Positions 42,350 to 51,687 are shown, counted from the stretch's first letter. The stretch is 64,000 bases of DNA from Candidatus Gastranaerophilales bacterium (GCA_944323165.1 CALURK010000001.1:181951-245950), one strand, 5' to 3'. Numbers and translations: made by a program. The notes: a model not told the origin generated them from the letters alone.

Positions 42350-42868
42350 ATGAAGAATAAGAATATTTTTTTTATTATATTGGTTGTAGCTCTTATTGTT
42401 TTTGTTATGCTGATTGTAAATATTTTTAGAAGCGGTTTCATCAAGCATAATGCGAAGATTGACGGTACAAACGACAAGATAAAATATTCTAAGAGTGTAG
42501 TTTCTCAAGATGTAATTAATTACCTTGTATCTCAAAAAGATCTTAATATTGATTTGGCAGGGAAGAAAATTGCGGTTTATTATGTGGGAGATGGTTCTGA
42601 AATTTCTAAGGATATGGTAAAAGTTATTGACGAGCTTAAGTCAAAAGATGAGTTTAAGGATATTTACTTCTTTCATCCGGAAACTGACATTCGCTCTAAG
42701 TTCTTTACAGAACAAAAAGAGGCTATTGCATACGTAGAATTCAATAAGCTTTGTGAAAATTTTTGCATTGTGAAACCTGATAAAAAAGAACTGCTATCCT
42801 TTTATGGCATGAATGAAGTGAAGGTAAACGAAGTACCTCAAATACTAAAAAAATTCAAAGATTGGTAA
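42350..42868 (+). CDS. Membrane-anchored hypothetical protein, possibly thioredoxin-like
   Basis: From ATG 42350 (GGGG lies 7 nt upstream) the 172 residues comprise one N-terminal membrane helix (about 5-25, IFFIILVVALIVFVMLIVNIF) and an outer domain. The latter begins KKIAVYYVGDGSEISKDMVK and later contains AYVEFNKLCENFCIVKPDKK. The strand-helix order suggests a thioredoxin-like fold with a lost or shifted Cys pair. Function is unknown. The acetyltransferase-like gene follows 33 nt later with its own -10 box. Confidence 0.55.
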   Translation: MKNKNIFFIILVVALIVFVMLIVNIFRSGFIKHNAKIDGTNDKIKYSKSVVSQDVINYLVSQKDLNIDLAGKKIAVYYVGDGSEISKDMVKVIDELKSKDEFKDIYFFHPETDIRSKFFTEQKEAIAYVEFNKLCENFCIVKPDKKELLSFYGMNEVKVNEVPQILKKFKDW

Positions 42869-42886
42869 ATACTATTTATATGCGTG

Positions 42887-42901
42887 TGCTATAATGGTCT
42901 T
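42887..42901 (+). promoter_or_regulatory. Extended -10 promoter, leaderless type
   Basis: TGC plus TATAAT (42887-42895), then 6 nt and the ATG at 42902. The extended -10 can replace a -35. Confidence 0.6.
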
Positions 42902-43894
42902 ATGAGTAAGATTAGAAAGCTTTATTATTTTGATAAAAAGAATATGCAGGAAATGATTTCATTTCTCAACAATAATGATGCTTTTATTAGTAATATTATG
43001 TTTAATCCCCTGCTTCCGCTGCATCATCTTTTGCCGCTGAGATTAAAGTTTTTACCTGAATCTTATGTTCTCAAGGATAAAAATGAGATTAAGGGACTTA
43101 TAACAGTTGCTCCTTCAAAATCTCCGGTTAAAAGATTGGAGATTTTACGATTATTTTTTGAAGAAAATTGTTATGAAGATGCGTGTGAACTTATTCAGTA
43201 TGCTGTTTCAAAGTATAAGGCGATGGGGTCAATATCTTTTATTGTAAGAGTTGACGATTCTTTGCCGGACTTATTAAGGGTGTTTGTTTCTAAATGCGGG
43301 TTTAGTCAAATTTCTTATGAAAGATTGTGGAGAATTAATATTCCTGAGGTTTTGGATTTTGATAGAAAAGGTTTCAGGGAGTTTCGAAATTCTGATGCAG
43401 CTTCTGTTTTGTCGCTTTATAATGAAGCTTTGTTACCGCATTTTAGACCGCTTTTAAGTTTGGATGCTAAAGATTTTAGGGAAAATATTTTTAAAGGATT
43501 GTCTTATTTTACTGAATATAAGTACGTTTTAGAAGATAAAAAATCTAAAAATATTATTGCTTATATTTCAATTCAAACTTCTGATAATGAAAATTATATT
43601 TTTGATATTATTCAATCCGGCTGGGTAGATGTGGATATTGATTCTGTGATAAATTTTGGGATAAAACAACTCCAAAAAAGGCAGAAGAAGTTTAATATTT
43701 TTGTTAAAACTAAAAAGTATATTCAATTTGGTGAAAAATATGAACAATTATTTATGGAGCATAAATTTGAACGTGTTCAAAATCAAATAGTGCTGACAAA
43801 TTCTTCTGCAAAAATTATAAAAGAACAAGTTAGATCCGGCAAGTTTACGATATTAAATCAGTTTTGTGATGGCGTAGTTAACGTGCCAGGATAA
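42902..43894 (+). CDS. GNAT-like protein (two possible acetyltransferase domains)
   Basis: The 330-residue protein starts at ATG 42902, right after an extended -10; an upstream in-frame start at 42884 would precede that promoter. The sequence shows two GNAT-like halves. The first (about 1-140) contains YVLKDKNEIKGLITVAP and SISFIVRV. The second (about 145-300) contains FREFRNSDAASVLSLYNEALLPHFRP, a typical GNAT opening, and KNIIAYISIQTSDNENYIFDII. The acetyl-CoA loop R/Q-x-x-G-x-G/A is not clear, so it may be a non-catalytic relative. Function unknown. Confidence 0.55.
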   Translation: MSKIRKLYYFDKKNMQEMISFLNNNDAFISNIMFNPLLPLHHLLPLRLKFLPESYVLKDKNEIKGLITVAPSKSPVKRLEILRLFFEENCYEDACELIQYAVSKYKAMGSISFIVRVDDSLPDLLRVFVSKCGFSQISYERLWRINIPEVLDFDRKGFREFRNSDAASVLSLYNEALLPHFRPLLSLDAKDFRENIFKGLSYFTEYKYVLEDKKSKNIIAYISIQTSDNENYIFDIIQSGWVDVDIDSVINFGIKQLQKRQKKFNIFVKTKKYIQFGEKYEQLFMEHKFERVQNQIVLTNSSAKIIKEQVRSGKFTILNQFCDGVVNVPG

Positions 43895-43903
43895 AAATTA
43901 GAT

Positions 43904-44701
43904 TTATAGGGCCGCTTTTTTGTTTAATAAGTCGTTTCGATATCGCTTGTAATTATTATTAAGCTCTGTAAGTGCAATAGCCTTATCGATCGCTTCTATG
44001 GCTTGTTCGTAATCACCTGCTATTTCGTAAGAGTGTGCTAAGTTAAAGTATGAATATGGTGATTGTTCCATCTCTGCAATTAACTTGCTTGCCATTATAC
44101 GTTTTTGGTCGTATCTTGCTTTTAATCTTTTTGACTCATTCAAATCTTCTTCCGCGCCGACAGTGTCACCCAATGCTCGTTTAATTTTACTTCGTTTGCC
44201 GTATAAGAAGTAAGCATTCGTATCACCTTCAACTTTTTCGATTGCTTTGTTTATGGAATCAAGGGCTAATTTATTATTAACATTGTAAAACTTATCTGCG
44301 TTGGCTAGATATTCTTGGATATTATTTGTTTTTACTACTGACGTATCAAAAGAGTATTTTATAGTTAAAGAGCCTCTTGAAGTACTTGCCGGGAAATGGT
44401 CAAACGGAGAGGATTTTCTTATTGCTTCAAGAGCCGATTCGTCAAAAACGGGATTCCCTGAGCTTTCTACTATCTGGCTTGAATATACATCTCCGCTTCT
44501 TGTGATACTAAACTTTACGGTCGCATGGCCGTCTTGTTCCATACAATCAGGAGGATTCCAACTCTTCTGAATTTTTCCTTGCAAAACGCTCATATAACCT
44601 GAAAAATCATTTTGTTCTATATCATTTGCAAAACATGATACAGTACAAAATAGTATAAGACTTATGCAAGTTAATACGACTTTTGGTATACCTACTCCCA
44701 T
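43904..44701 (-). CDS. TonB-C domain / TPR fusion protein, exported
   Basis: A 265-residue protein with a signal peptide or signal anchor (MGVGIPKVVLTCISLILFCTVSC, residues 1-23) and a TonB/TolA C-terminal-like domain (about 28-115). That domain has KIQKSWNPPDCMEQDGHATVKF and the conserved ending of a TonB box domain, ALEAIRKSSPF. TPR helices follow (about 125-260), including YFNLAHSYEIAGDYEQAIEAIDKAI. True TonB has a long Pro linker, which this lacks. It may act in the periplasm as an adaptor. The promoter ends 6 nt before the ATG and no Shine-Dalgarno is present. Confidence 0.7.
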   Translation of the reverse strand: MGVGIPKVVLTCISLILFCTVSCFANDIEQNDFSGYMSVLQGKIQKSWNPPDCMEQDGHATVKFSITRSGDVYSSQIVESSGNPVFDESALEAIRKSSPFDHFPASTSRGSLTIKYSFDTSVVKTNNIQEYLANADKFYNVNNKLALDSINKAIEKVEGDTNAYFLYGKRSKIKRALGDTVGAEEDLNESKRLKARYDQKRIMASKLIAEMEQSPYSYFNLAHSYEIAGDYEQAIEAIDKAIALTELNNNYKRYRNDLLNKKAAL

Positions 44702-44736
44702 ATTTTTATTTTATACAAAAGCTAAAAAAGAGTAAA
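44702..44736 (-). promoter_or_regulatory. Leaderless-type promoter of the TonB-C/TPR gene
   Basis: Minus strand: TTTACT (44736-44731), 17-nt spacer, TAAAAT (44713-44708), 6 nt, ATG (44701). It lies within the end of pncC. Confidence 0.6.
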
Positions 44737-45184
44737 TATTATTAAGCACTGTTTGTGTAAATTTTTCTTTCATTTTTATTCTGTCAATATTAGGAGAAAG
44801 AAGAATTTTGTATATCTGGTGTTTCTGAGGGGTGTATATAGCTGAATACATCAATCCTACAGGTTTTTCAACGCTTCCGCCTGTAGGGCCTGCAATGCCT
44901 GTAGTGGATACACAGATGTCTGAATTTGTCAATTTATACAGACCTTGTGCCATTTCCAAAGCGCATTCTTCACTTACTGCACCATGCTTTTCTAATGTTT
45001 CAAGAGTTACTCCAAGAATTTTATGTTTTGCCTCATTCGCGTATGTGACTACATTAAGTCTTATATAATTTGAGCTTCCGCTTACATCAGTAAGTTTAGA
45101 ACTTAAGAGTCCTCCTGTGCAGGATTCTGCTGTAGATATGGTTAATCCTCTTTGGATTAAAATTTCTCCAATCTTTTTTTCCAT
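44711..45184 (-). CDS. pncC: Nicotinamide-nucleotide amidase (stand-alone CinA C-terminal domain)
   Basis: The CinA C-terminal domain deamidates NMN to nicotinate mononucleotide in pyridine-nucleotide recycling. The 157 residues contain the signature TISTAESCTGGLLSSKLTDVSGSS (catalytic Ser and Thr region) and STTGIAGPTGGSVEKPVG. The length matches YgaD/PncC-type stand-alone proteins, not fused CinA. The ATG has no Shine-Dalgarno and a TATAAT lies 6 nt before it. The downstream TonB-C/TPR gene has its own promoter inside this gene. Confidence 0.9.
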   Translation of the reverse strand: MEKKIGEILIQRGLTISTAESCTGGLLSSKLTDVSGSSNYIRLNVVTYANEAKHKILGVTLETLEKHGAVSEECALEMAQGLYKLTNSDICVSTTGIAGPTGGSVEKPVGLMYSAIYTPQKHQIYKILLSPNIDRIKMKEKFTQTVLNNIYSFLAFV

Positions 45185-45196
45185 AAGTTTATTATA
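45185..45196 (-). promoter_or_regulatory. -10 box of pncC, leaderless type
   Basis: Minus strand TATAAT (45196-45191), 6 nt, ATG (45184). The -35 is poor. Confidence 0.5.
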
Positions 45197-45213
45197 ACTT
45201 AAAAAAGAGTTGT

Positions 45214-47379
45214 TTACATTCCGTCAAAATTTCCGGCTAATACTCTTAAAGCTTTGTCTTCTGCTTTTTGTGCTCTGTCTAATACTGACTGCATTCCAGA
45301 ATTATCGTATGTTTTCTGGATATTAGCGGCTTTTTGTGATGGAATATATCTGTTTTTGTTCTCAGTTTTGATTTTGTTTTCTGAAGATGGAATGTAGGTG
45401 TAATTGTCCTTTTTATTGTTTACCCAGTATGGAATTTTACATTCTTGGGACGGAATGTAAGTATAATGGTCTTGTTTGTCTGGGGTTGGTATTTTATTTA
45501 TATTATTTTGTTCATTGCCAATAGTTTTACCGCGAGTTGGAATATTGTAACCTTGTTGCGGGTAATTTATATTTTGATTTGCTTGTACAGCCCCGTATTG
45601 TTTAAGTCTTTGGGCTTCATATAATCTTGAATTTAAGTCATCTTTAAGGAATTTTTGTTGAGCTTTTATTGCATCTTTTCTTTCATCTTGCTTCATTGAA
45701 TCATAAGATTTACCAAAAATAGCTGTTGTTCCTTTGGTTAATAAGGCGCCTAATACGCCCATTGAAAGTCCAGCCCAAGCGGCTACTCTTATTGGTATAC
45801 CTGCACAATTTCTAAAGAAGGCAGGAAGTTTTCTTGCGGTATTGGCTGCAAAGTTTGAATTTCTGTAACTATTTAGTCTGCATAAATCAGGGGTTAAGAT
45901 ACCTGCTAACTTTCTTAGACCTTTTGTAAAAATATTTTGTCCTTCAACTTTTTTCAAGGCCTTCAATTGAGCTTGAACTTGTTTTTTTGCAATATCGTAT
46001 TCTTGTTTGTTTTTAAATGTCTTAGGATTTGGAATTTTTACTCCATTTTCTACAATTGTAGGCTCTACTCGTTTATTGAAATCTTCTACGAGCTTACGAT
46101 ATTGTTCAACTTTATCTTTGCCCATACCGGCAAGCTTTATACCGCCAATGGAGTGTAACATTCTTAATGCAAGTGGGAATGTGAATACCCAAGAGATGTT
46201 GTCAACAAATCCGTTTGCTGCTGTACCGACTTTTTGGTCTTTATCGGCTTTTCCTACATTTATGCCAAGTTCAACCAAAAGAGGCGCTATAAATATTAAT
46301 GCACCAAGTTTACCTCCGCCAAAGGTGAAGCCTCTGTGTATCATCTGCATCATCTTCGAAGTAAATCTTCCTGTGGCAGTTTTAGGGCCGTCCATTATAC
46401 TATGGAGTTTATTGTATATTTCATCACAACCTATTGTCCTTTCAAAAGGTTTGGTTAGAGGGCCTAATATCGGATAGTGTCCTGCTCCTATTCTTACTTT
46501 TCCTTTTACTTTTTCAGAGGCTGTTTTTACTTTATCTATGTACTTGCCATAAACATCATCTTTTATCAAATTCAAATCTTCAGCTTTTAAGCCCATCTCT
46601 TTTAGAATTTCTTCTTTTACAGCCTTTGTTGAAGTTGCTCCAAGTTTCTGAATTTTCTGGATTTCTTCAGGAGTTTTTCCTAATCTGTTTAATAAAATTT
46701 GGTTAACGGCTTCTGTTTGAGGAATATCTGAAATGTTTTTTACATTAAATACTTTTTTGAGCATAGCTTTTTCGCTTCTATTTATGCCCAAATTCTTAAG
46801 TTCAGGAATCTCTGCACTGTTTAGCTTTAGATTGTCTGTTATTTTAATAAAATCTTGTACAATTTCTTGTTTTTGATTAAACATTTGTGATTTAACCATT
46901 TGCCACTCAGGCATGGTCGGAGTTTCTTTCATTGCTCTTAAAATTGCACTGTTTTGAACCGCTTTATTACCATATTTGCCTACAGTTTTAAATCCGCCCA
47001 AAACTGTTTGAATTGGTTTGCTTTTAACCAATTTAGAATTCTCGATATTGTCACCTAAATCCGCAGCTTTTTTGACTAAGCTATCTTCGTACTTTCCGCC
47101 GCAAGCTCTTGAGTATGCATCAATTCCGACCCCTAATCCTAACCATGTTGCGAGTAATGCTATAGGATGTTCTATAAATGGTTTTAGGAACATATCATAA
47201 GCTGGGTTCTCTTTTATCATCTCTTTTGCACTCGGATGATATGAATCCGGCACATAATAATAGTTAGGTAAACGAACAGGCTGCTGCTGTTGTGGCATTC
47301 CATTACCCGGCGGCATTTGTAAGTTCTGTTGCTGTTGAGCATAATAAGGATTATTTATATTTGGATTAATTTGTGACAC
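45214..47379 (-). CDS. Large hypothetical membrane protein with YIPS motifs
   Basis: Not recognised. I take GTG 47379 (Shine-Dalgarno AAAGG, spacing 7) rather than the longer TTG start, giving 721 residues. A Gln/Asn/Pro-rich start (about 1-45) precedes a hydrophobic stretch near 73-90 (FIEHPIALLATWLGLGVGID), long helical domains, several more hydrophobic helices (about 370-430 and 545-575), and a polar tail. The tail contains four Y-I-P-S motifs: DHYTYIPSQE, DNYTYIPSSE, NRYIPSQK, plus one YWVNNKKDN spacer copy. No signal peptide is visible. Confidence 0.65.
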   Translation of the reverse strand: MSQINPNINNPYYAQQQQNLQMPPGNGMPQQQQPVRLPNYYYVPDSYHPSAKEMIKENPAYDMFLKPFIEHPIALLATWLGLGVGIDAYSRACGGKYEDSLVKKAADLGDNIENSKLVKSKPIQTVLGGFKTVGKYGNKAVQNSAILRAMKETPTMPEWQMVKSQMFNQKQEIVQDFIKITDNLKLNSAEIPELKNLGINRSEKAMLKKVFNVKNISDIPQTEAVNQILLNRLGKTPEEIQKIQKLGATSTKAVKEEILKEMGLKAEDLNLIKDDVYGKYIDKVKTASEKVKGKVRIGAGHYPILGPLTKPFERTIGCDEIYNKLHSIMDGPKTATGRFTSKMMQMIHRGFTFGGGKLGALIFIAPLLVELGINVGKADKDQKVGTAANGFVDNISWVFTFPLALRMLHSIGGIKLAGMGKDKVEQYRKLVEDFNKRVEPTIVENGVKIPNPKTFKNKQEYDIAKKQVQAQLKALKKVEGQNIFTKGLRKLAGILTPDLCRLNSYRNSNFAANTARKLPAFFRNCAGIPIRVAAWAGLSMGVLGALLTKGTTAIFGKSYDSMKQDERKDAIKAQQKFLKDDLNSRLYEAQRLKQYGAVQANQNINYPQQGYNIPTRGKTIGNEQNNINKIPTPDKQDHYTYIPSQECKIPYWVNNKKDNYTYIPSSENKIKTENKNRYIPSQKAANIQKTYDNSGMQSVLDRAQKAEDKALRVLAGNFDGM

Positions 47380-47485
47380 AATAAAACCTTTTACTATAAT
47401 ATTCAACCTAACTATTTATATAAAGTTATTACTTTATAAAAAATTGCTAAAGTTTTATAATTTAAGCCTGTTATATGAAGAAATG

Positions 47486-48556
47486 TTAAATGTCTTTTAA
47501 TTCCAGTTCGCAACACATCTGGCATGCGCCAAAACTTCCGCCGGAGGCTTTGAGATTCTTTCTGAAACAGCAATAATGAGGAGAATTAAATAAATCCTTT
47601 AATGATTTTTCTTTAACATTTCCTATTTTCATTGAAAGACAAGGATATACATATCCTTCTGGGTTAATCATCATATTGTTGTAAGGATATGTGCAAGGTT
47701 TATAAATCTCTTTTGTCGGAGTGTCTTCAGGAAGGGTAAAGAATTTCTCGATAGCTTCCAGAGGAGAAGATGAATATTCAAATTTTGGGGAAAATCTTAA
47801 TTTCGTTTTTCCCCTTAAACTTTCTATTTCTTTATATACTTCTTTAAAATGTTCTAAATCAAAATAGCATTTTATCGGGTAATTTTGAGTAAATTCCGGG
47901 ATGAAATTGTCTTGCAAAACTGAATTTTGTTTCCAATTGTTATTTCTTAAAAACGAAATTGATAAAAATTCAAAATTCATCTTTTCACATAATTTATACA
48001 GTTTTACCAAATCATCGAGGTTGTTTTCCAGAACAATGGTCTTTATATCAATCATTTGTTTAGGTTTTTGTGATTTTAAATTCTCAAGGTTAGAGATAAT
48101 TTTATCAAAAATTCCGTCTTTTCCTCTGTTCTTGTCGTGGTTTTCGCCCCAGCCGTCGAGAGAAACCGATAAAAGCAGGAGTTTGTACTTGATAAAAGCT
48201 TTGATTATTTCGTCATTAATCAGAATTCCGTTTGATACAACGTGAACTTTGTTTAAGATCTTTTTAGAAGTATAGGCAAGGATTTCTATAAAATCTTTTC
48301 TAATTAATGGTTCTCCGCCGACAAGAGTTGCAATTGAGTAGAATGGTAATTGAGAAATAACTTGTTTCCATTCTTCTGTTGTAAGTTCTTGTTTGTTGCG
48401 CTCACTGCCTACATAACAATACGGACAAGAAAGATTACATCTGTAAGTTAGCTCTAAAAAATATCTGAATGGTATTTTTGCTCTTCCGTATTTGTCGTTA
48501 TATGAAAGTGAGGTGTATAAATTTCTCGCTAAATCAAATAAACTTGAGTAATTCAT
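47486..48556 (-). CDS. Radical SAM / SPASM-type protein
   Basis: A 356-residue radical SAM enzyme. The 4Fe-4S motif is Cys40-x3-Cys44-x2-Cys47 in YRCNLSCPYCYVG, followed by LVGGEPLIRKDF and VVSNGILI, the usual SAM-binding strand ends. A C-terminal SPASM-like cysteine set follows (CTYPYNNMMINPEGYVYPC, then CQMCCEL), which usually holds one or two auxiliary clusters. The family includes peptide-maturation enzymes and anaerobic sulfatase activators. No obvious precursor peptide is seen within 300 bp, so the substrate is unknown. A TATAAC lies 6 nt before the ATG. Confidence 0.88.
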   Translation of the reverse strand: MNYSSLFDLARNLYTSLSYNDKYGRAKIPFRYFLELTYRCNLSCPYCYVGSERNKQELTTEEWKQVISQLPFYSIATLVGGEPLIRKDFIEILAYTSKKILNKVHVVSNGILINDEIIKAFIKYKLLLLSVSLDGWGENHDKNRGKDGIFDKIISNLENLKSQKPKQMIDIKTIVLENNLDDLVKLYKLCEKMNFEFLSISFLRNNNWKQNSVLQDNFIPEFTQNYPIKCYFDLEHFKEVYKEIESLRGKTKLRFSPKFEYSSSPLEAIEKFFTLPEDTPTKEIYKPCTYPYNNMMINPEGYVYPCLSMKIGNVKEKSLKDLFNSPHYCCFRKNLKASGGSFGACQMCCELELKDI

Positions 48557-48579
48557 AGTATAGTTATAACATAAAGAAA

Positions 48580-48601
48580 CCTCTCTTAGAAAAAAGAGAG
48601 G
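48580..48601. other. Stem-loop upstream of the radical SAM gene
   Basis: CCTCTCTT, 6-nt loop, AAGAGAGG. On the minus strand a short T-rich stretch follows, so it might be a weak terminator or attenuator. Confidence 0.4.
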
Positions 48602-48731
48602 AAAGTTTGAGCGATGAGGATTCTTTATTATATTAAACTCAACTCTTTATAAGTTCATTAAACTTTCTTCTAATGTAAAGCTTAGGTAAGCGGTATGATT
48701 TTGGATTTATGTAAAATTATCTTTTTCATTG

Positions 48732-48743
48732 TAAAATACTTTT
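48732..48743 (+). promoter_or_regulatory. -10 box of the first glycosyltransferase gene, leaderless type
   Basis: TAAAAT (48732-48737), 6 nt, ATG (48744). No Shine-Dalgarno; no good -35. Confidence 0.45.
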
Positions 48744-49727
48744 ATGGTAAAAGTTTCTGCAATTGTTCCTGTTTATAAAGTCGAGAGATATCTGGATATT
48801 TGTTTGGAAAGTCTTATTAATCAGACTTTTGAGGACTTTGAGGTTATTTGTGTGAACGACGGTTCACCTGATAATTCAATAAATATCCTAAGACAGTATG
48901 CAAAATTGGATAAGAGAATAAAGATTTTTTCTCAAAAAAATAGTGGGCTTTCCGCTGCAAGGAATTTAGGTTTAAGTCAGGCAGAGGGTGAATATATTAC
49001 GTTTGTAGATTCTGATGATTATTTATCTCCTGTTGCAATTGAGAGAATGTATGATAATATTTTTCAAAATAAAAGTGATTATATGTTTTCTTACGTTTAT
49101 CAGGTTTTCCCCGATAAGGGTGTGTATTGGGAAATGCCTAATATTAAAGATTTTACGAAACATATTAAAACTCCTGTTTTTTCTGAAAATGATTTAGGGG
49201 CAGAATTCTATTTGAAATTTATATACAGCGCTTGGGCGAAAATGTACAGAAAAGATTTTATTAAGGATTTTTCGTTTCCGGAAGGACTGATTTTCGAAGA
49301 TTTTCCGTTTTTTGCTCAATGTTATTTGAATGCCAAGAAAATTTCTTATGATTTTGAACCATTGTATTTTTACAGAAAATCTAAAGATTCTCTTATTTCT
49401 AATGCTGGAAAAAACTTCTTGGATATATTTGAAATAAATAAAATTGTAACTGATATTTTTGAAAAATCCGGCAAAATGGAAAAATATCGAACAATTTTGC
49501 TTGTGAGTCAGATGGAAACGGCTCTTATTCGGACGCTTGAAACCAGAGGGCTTGTTAAGAAGGAGATGTTTAAAAGGTTACAGGATGCGTATTCGAAAAT
49601 TGATTTTTCAAAATATGATATGAATATATTGGAGAAGAAAAACATTTATCATGCTTACAAAGAAATTTTGGGAAAAACTTATAATGATTTCAGAGATTTT
49701 GAAAGCAGGGTGAAATATGGTAGATAA
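48744..49727 (+). CDS. Family 2 glycosyltransferase
   Basis: A 327-residue GT-A fold glycosyltransferase. The nucleotide-binding Asp39 lies in VICVNDGSPDNS and the metal-binding DxD-type motif is FVDSDDYLSP (87-96). Acceptor-side helices fill the C-terminal half. Such enzymes build surface polysaccharides or glycan chains. The next gene is a paralogue overlapping by 11 nt. No signal or membrane segment is visible; the enzyme is probably cytoplasmic at the membrane face. The donor and acceptor are unknown. Confidence 0.88.
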   Translation: MVKVSAIVPVYKVERYLDICLESLINQTFEDFEVICVNDGSPDNSINILRQYAKLDKRIKIFSQKNSGLSAARNLGLSQAEGEYITFVDSDDYLSPVAIERMYDNIFQNKSDYMFSYVYQVFPDKGVYWEMPNIKDFTKHIKTPVFSENDLGAEFYLKFIYSAWAKMYRKDFIKDFSFPEGLIFEDFPFFAQCYLNAKKISYDFEPLYFYRKSKDSLISNAGKNFLDIFEINKIVTDIFEKSGKMEKYRTILLVSQMETALIRTLETRGLVKKEMFKRLQDAYSKIDFSKYDMNILEKKNIYHAYKEILGKTYNDFRDFESRVKYGR

Positions 49728-50709
49728 AGCTTTGATATCAGTTATAGTAACTATTTTAAGCTGGGAGAATAATTTGGAAAAGTGCCTTGATTCTTTAAGC
49801 TTGCAGACGTATAAGGATTTGGAATTTATTTGTGTAAATACAGTTTTAGATGACAAGGTCAGAAATGTCTTAGAAAAGTATGCCCAGAAAGATAAGCGTT
49901 TTCAGATAGTACAAGCACATAATATTAATTTCCCGGAGGCTAAAAATCTTGCATTTTCTTATTCAAAAGGTGAATTTGTATCCTTTGTAAATTCTTCTGA
50001 TAGGGTATCTTTAAGTTTGTATCAGAAGTTTATTGATTTGCCTGAAAGTCCTGATATTTACGTTTTTAACGGCTGGGAATGCTCTATAAAGGAAATTTTT
50101 CCAAAATATTTTTTCTCGATAAATGAGTGGAGTAACCATAAAGACGATAATACTTCTCATAAATTTTCTGATATTGTAAATCCTTTTCGCGATAATGCTT
50201 TAACTTTTAATAAAATTTACAGAAGAGAATTCTTGAAAAATTTAATCAAAACAAATTCCGACGAAACTCTCTTTGATTCAAATTTAGTTTTTGATGAAAA
50301 GTATTTTTCTTTGTTATCTTTAATGAAAGCTTCTTCAATTATTGTTAATCAAGAGCCTTTGTATTACAGGTATAAAGACTTGTTTGAAGTTGTTTCTGCT
50401 TCCGGGACTTTTGATATCTTTAAAGTTGTTGATAAAATTGAGAATTTATTTAAAAAAAGCGGTTTGCACGAGGCTTATAAATACGCATTTTTCCAGTACA
50501 AATATCAAAAATATGCACATTTGTTTTTTAAGGTTGAAGAAAATGAGCGTGAAAATTTCTATCTGGAAATGAAAAAGAGATTGGATGTTTACAGATATGA
50601 AAATATGAATAAGTCTATTTGCGAAAGGCTTGTTTTATTTGGAGTTTACAAAAATATTTTGAAACTCAATTCTAAAGAGTTTTATGAAAAATACAAAAAT
50701 AAAATTTAG
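49717..50709 (+). CDS. Degenerate family 2 glycosyltransferase, probably inactive
   Basis: A 330-residue paralogue of the preceding protein, overlapping it by 11 nt. The fold is recognisable (ISVIVTILSWENNLEKCLDSLSLQTYKDLEFICVN), but the active-site residues are altered. The CVNDG motif is now CVNTVLDD (residues 39-46), so the donor-binding Asp is lost, and FVDSDD is FVNSSD (90-95). It keeps length and framing, so it has not decayed to a pseudogene. It may support the partner enzyme as a structural subunit, or be a regulator. Confidence 0.75.
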   Translation: MVDKALISVIVTILSWENNLEKCLDSLSLQTYKDLEFICVNTVLDDKVRNVLEKYAQKDKRFQIVQAHNINFPEAKNLAFSYSKGEFVSFVNSSDRVSLSLYQKFIDLPESPDIYVFNGWECSIKEIFPKYFFSINEWSNHKDDNTSHKFSDIVNPFRDNALTFNKIYRREFLKNLIKTNSDETLFDSNLVFDEKYFSLLSLMKASSIIVNQEPLYYRYKDLFEVVSASGTFDIFKVVDKIENLFKKSGLHEAYKYAFFQYKYQKYAHLFFKVEENERENFYLEMKKRLDVYRYENMNKSICERLVLFGVYKNILKLNSKEFYEKYKNKI

Positions 50710-50718
50710 CCCGCCTTT

Positions 50719-51687
50719 CTAAATAAGAGCCAAAACGATAGAAACTGAAAGAAGAATTGAATAATAAATCATAAGATTTCTTGATTGGTAAATCCTCGTC
50801 ATAAAACTTGGCTCTCCCATCATATTTTCCATCGGGAAATGATACCACCTATGTTCAGGAACAGATTCAGGATCTGTGGAAAAATCAACCATTGATTTGT
50901 ATAAATCTACTGCTAAAGGAATTGTGAGCCAAACAGAGAATACTTGCCAGTCAGCTATATCAAAGATGCATAACAATATCGGAGTTATGTAAGCTAAGAT
51001 TAGGAGCCATTTTAGAATAACAAGTGAATCTAACCTTGAGTTAAAAGTATTTGCTAAAGTCTTGTGTCCTTCGTTTATGTCAAAATCATAATCCATGACG
51101 GTATGAATGTACAATAAAATTACCGTAACAATCATAGATGGAATAGATAAAATAATTGCATCCCATGAGAATGTTTTTGTCATAACATAATAAACCCCGC
51201 CAAACAAAGCCGGCCCGTAAGCCAGAGCAACTGCAACTTCTGAAAGTCGGATTTTTGATAAAAAGGAGTATAAAACTGTTAGAATTCCACCAACCAGAGC
51301 AAAATACAATACTCCAATTCCGCATTTAATGAACAAAAATATGCCGATAAGAAATGCAAGAGCAAGATAAATACAAGCCAATCCGAAAATTTGACGCGGT
51401 TTCATAAGTCCTGCAACTAAATAACGGCATTTTGTTTTCTGAGAGTTTTTCAAATACTCTCTTTTGTTAAAATTAACTTGTTTTATAAGAGATTTGTAGT
51501 CAAAATAATCGTCAAAAACATTTGCCGCAAGATGCGCAAGACAAACTCCGATAAGAGATAATAAACCATATCTTACGTGGCCGGCAACTAATGAAGAATA
51601 AGTAAAAACAACTAGCCAAGACATAACTGTCATCGGAAGTGAAAATACTCTTGAACATTCCAAAATTGTCGTAATTTGATTAAGCAT
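50719..51687 (-). CDS. UbiA-family prenyltransferase
   Basis: A 322-residue polytopic membrane protein with about eight or nine helices. The two aspartate-rich motifs of the UbiA superfamily are visible: NVFDDYFDYK (about 60-69) and DYDFDINEGHK (about 198-208). It transfers a polyprenyl chain to an aromatic acceptor, as in quinone or heme synthesis; I cannot tell between a MenA-like and another member. A promoter ends 6 nt before the ATG and there is no Shine-Dalgarno. It is convergent with the GT-like gene, 9 nt apart. Confidence 0.88.
   Translation of the reverse strand: MLNQITTILECSRVFSLPMTVMSWLVVFTYSSLVAGHVRYGLLSLIGVCLAHLAANVFDDYFDYKSLIKQVNFNKREYLKNSQKTKCRYLVAGLMKPRQIFGLACIYLALAFLIGIFLFIKCGIGVLYFALVGGILTVLYSFLSKIRLSEVAVALAYGPALFGGVYYVMTKTFSWDAIILSIPSMIVTVILLYIHTVMDYDFDINEGHKTLANTFNSRLDSLVILKWLLILAYITPILLCIFDIADWQVFSVWLTIPLAVDLYKSMVDFSTDPESVPEHRWYHFPMENMMGEPSFMTRIYQSRNLMIYYSILLSVSIVLALI

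Noticed and set aside
48580..48601. Terminator in front of the radical SAM gene
   Set aside because: The hairpin is only 8 bp and its T-tract is short and interrupted; it is left as an unassigned stem-loop.
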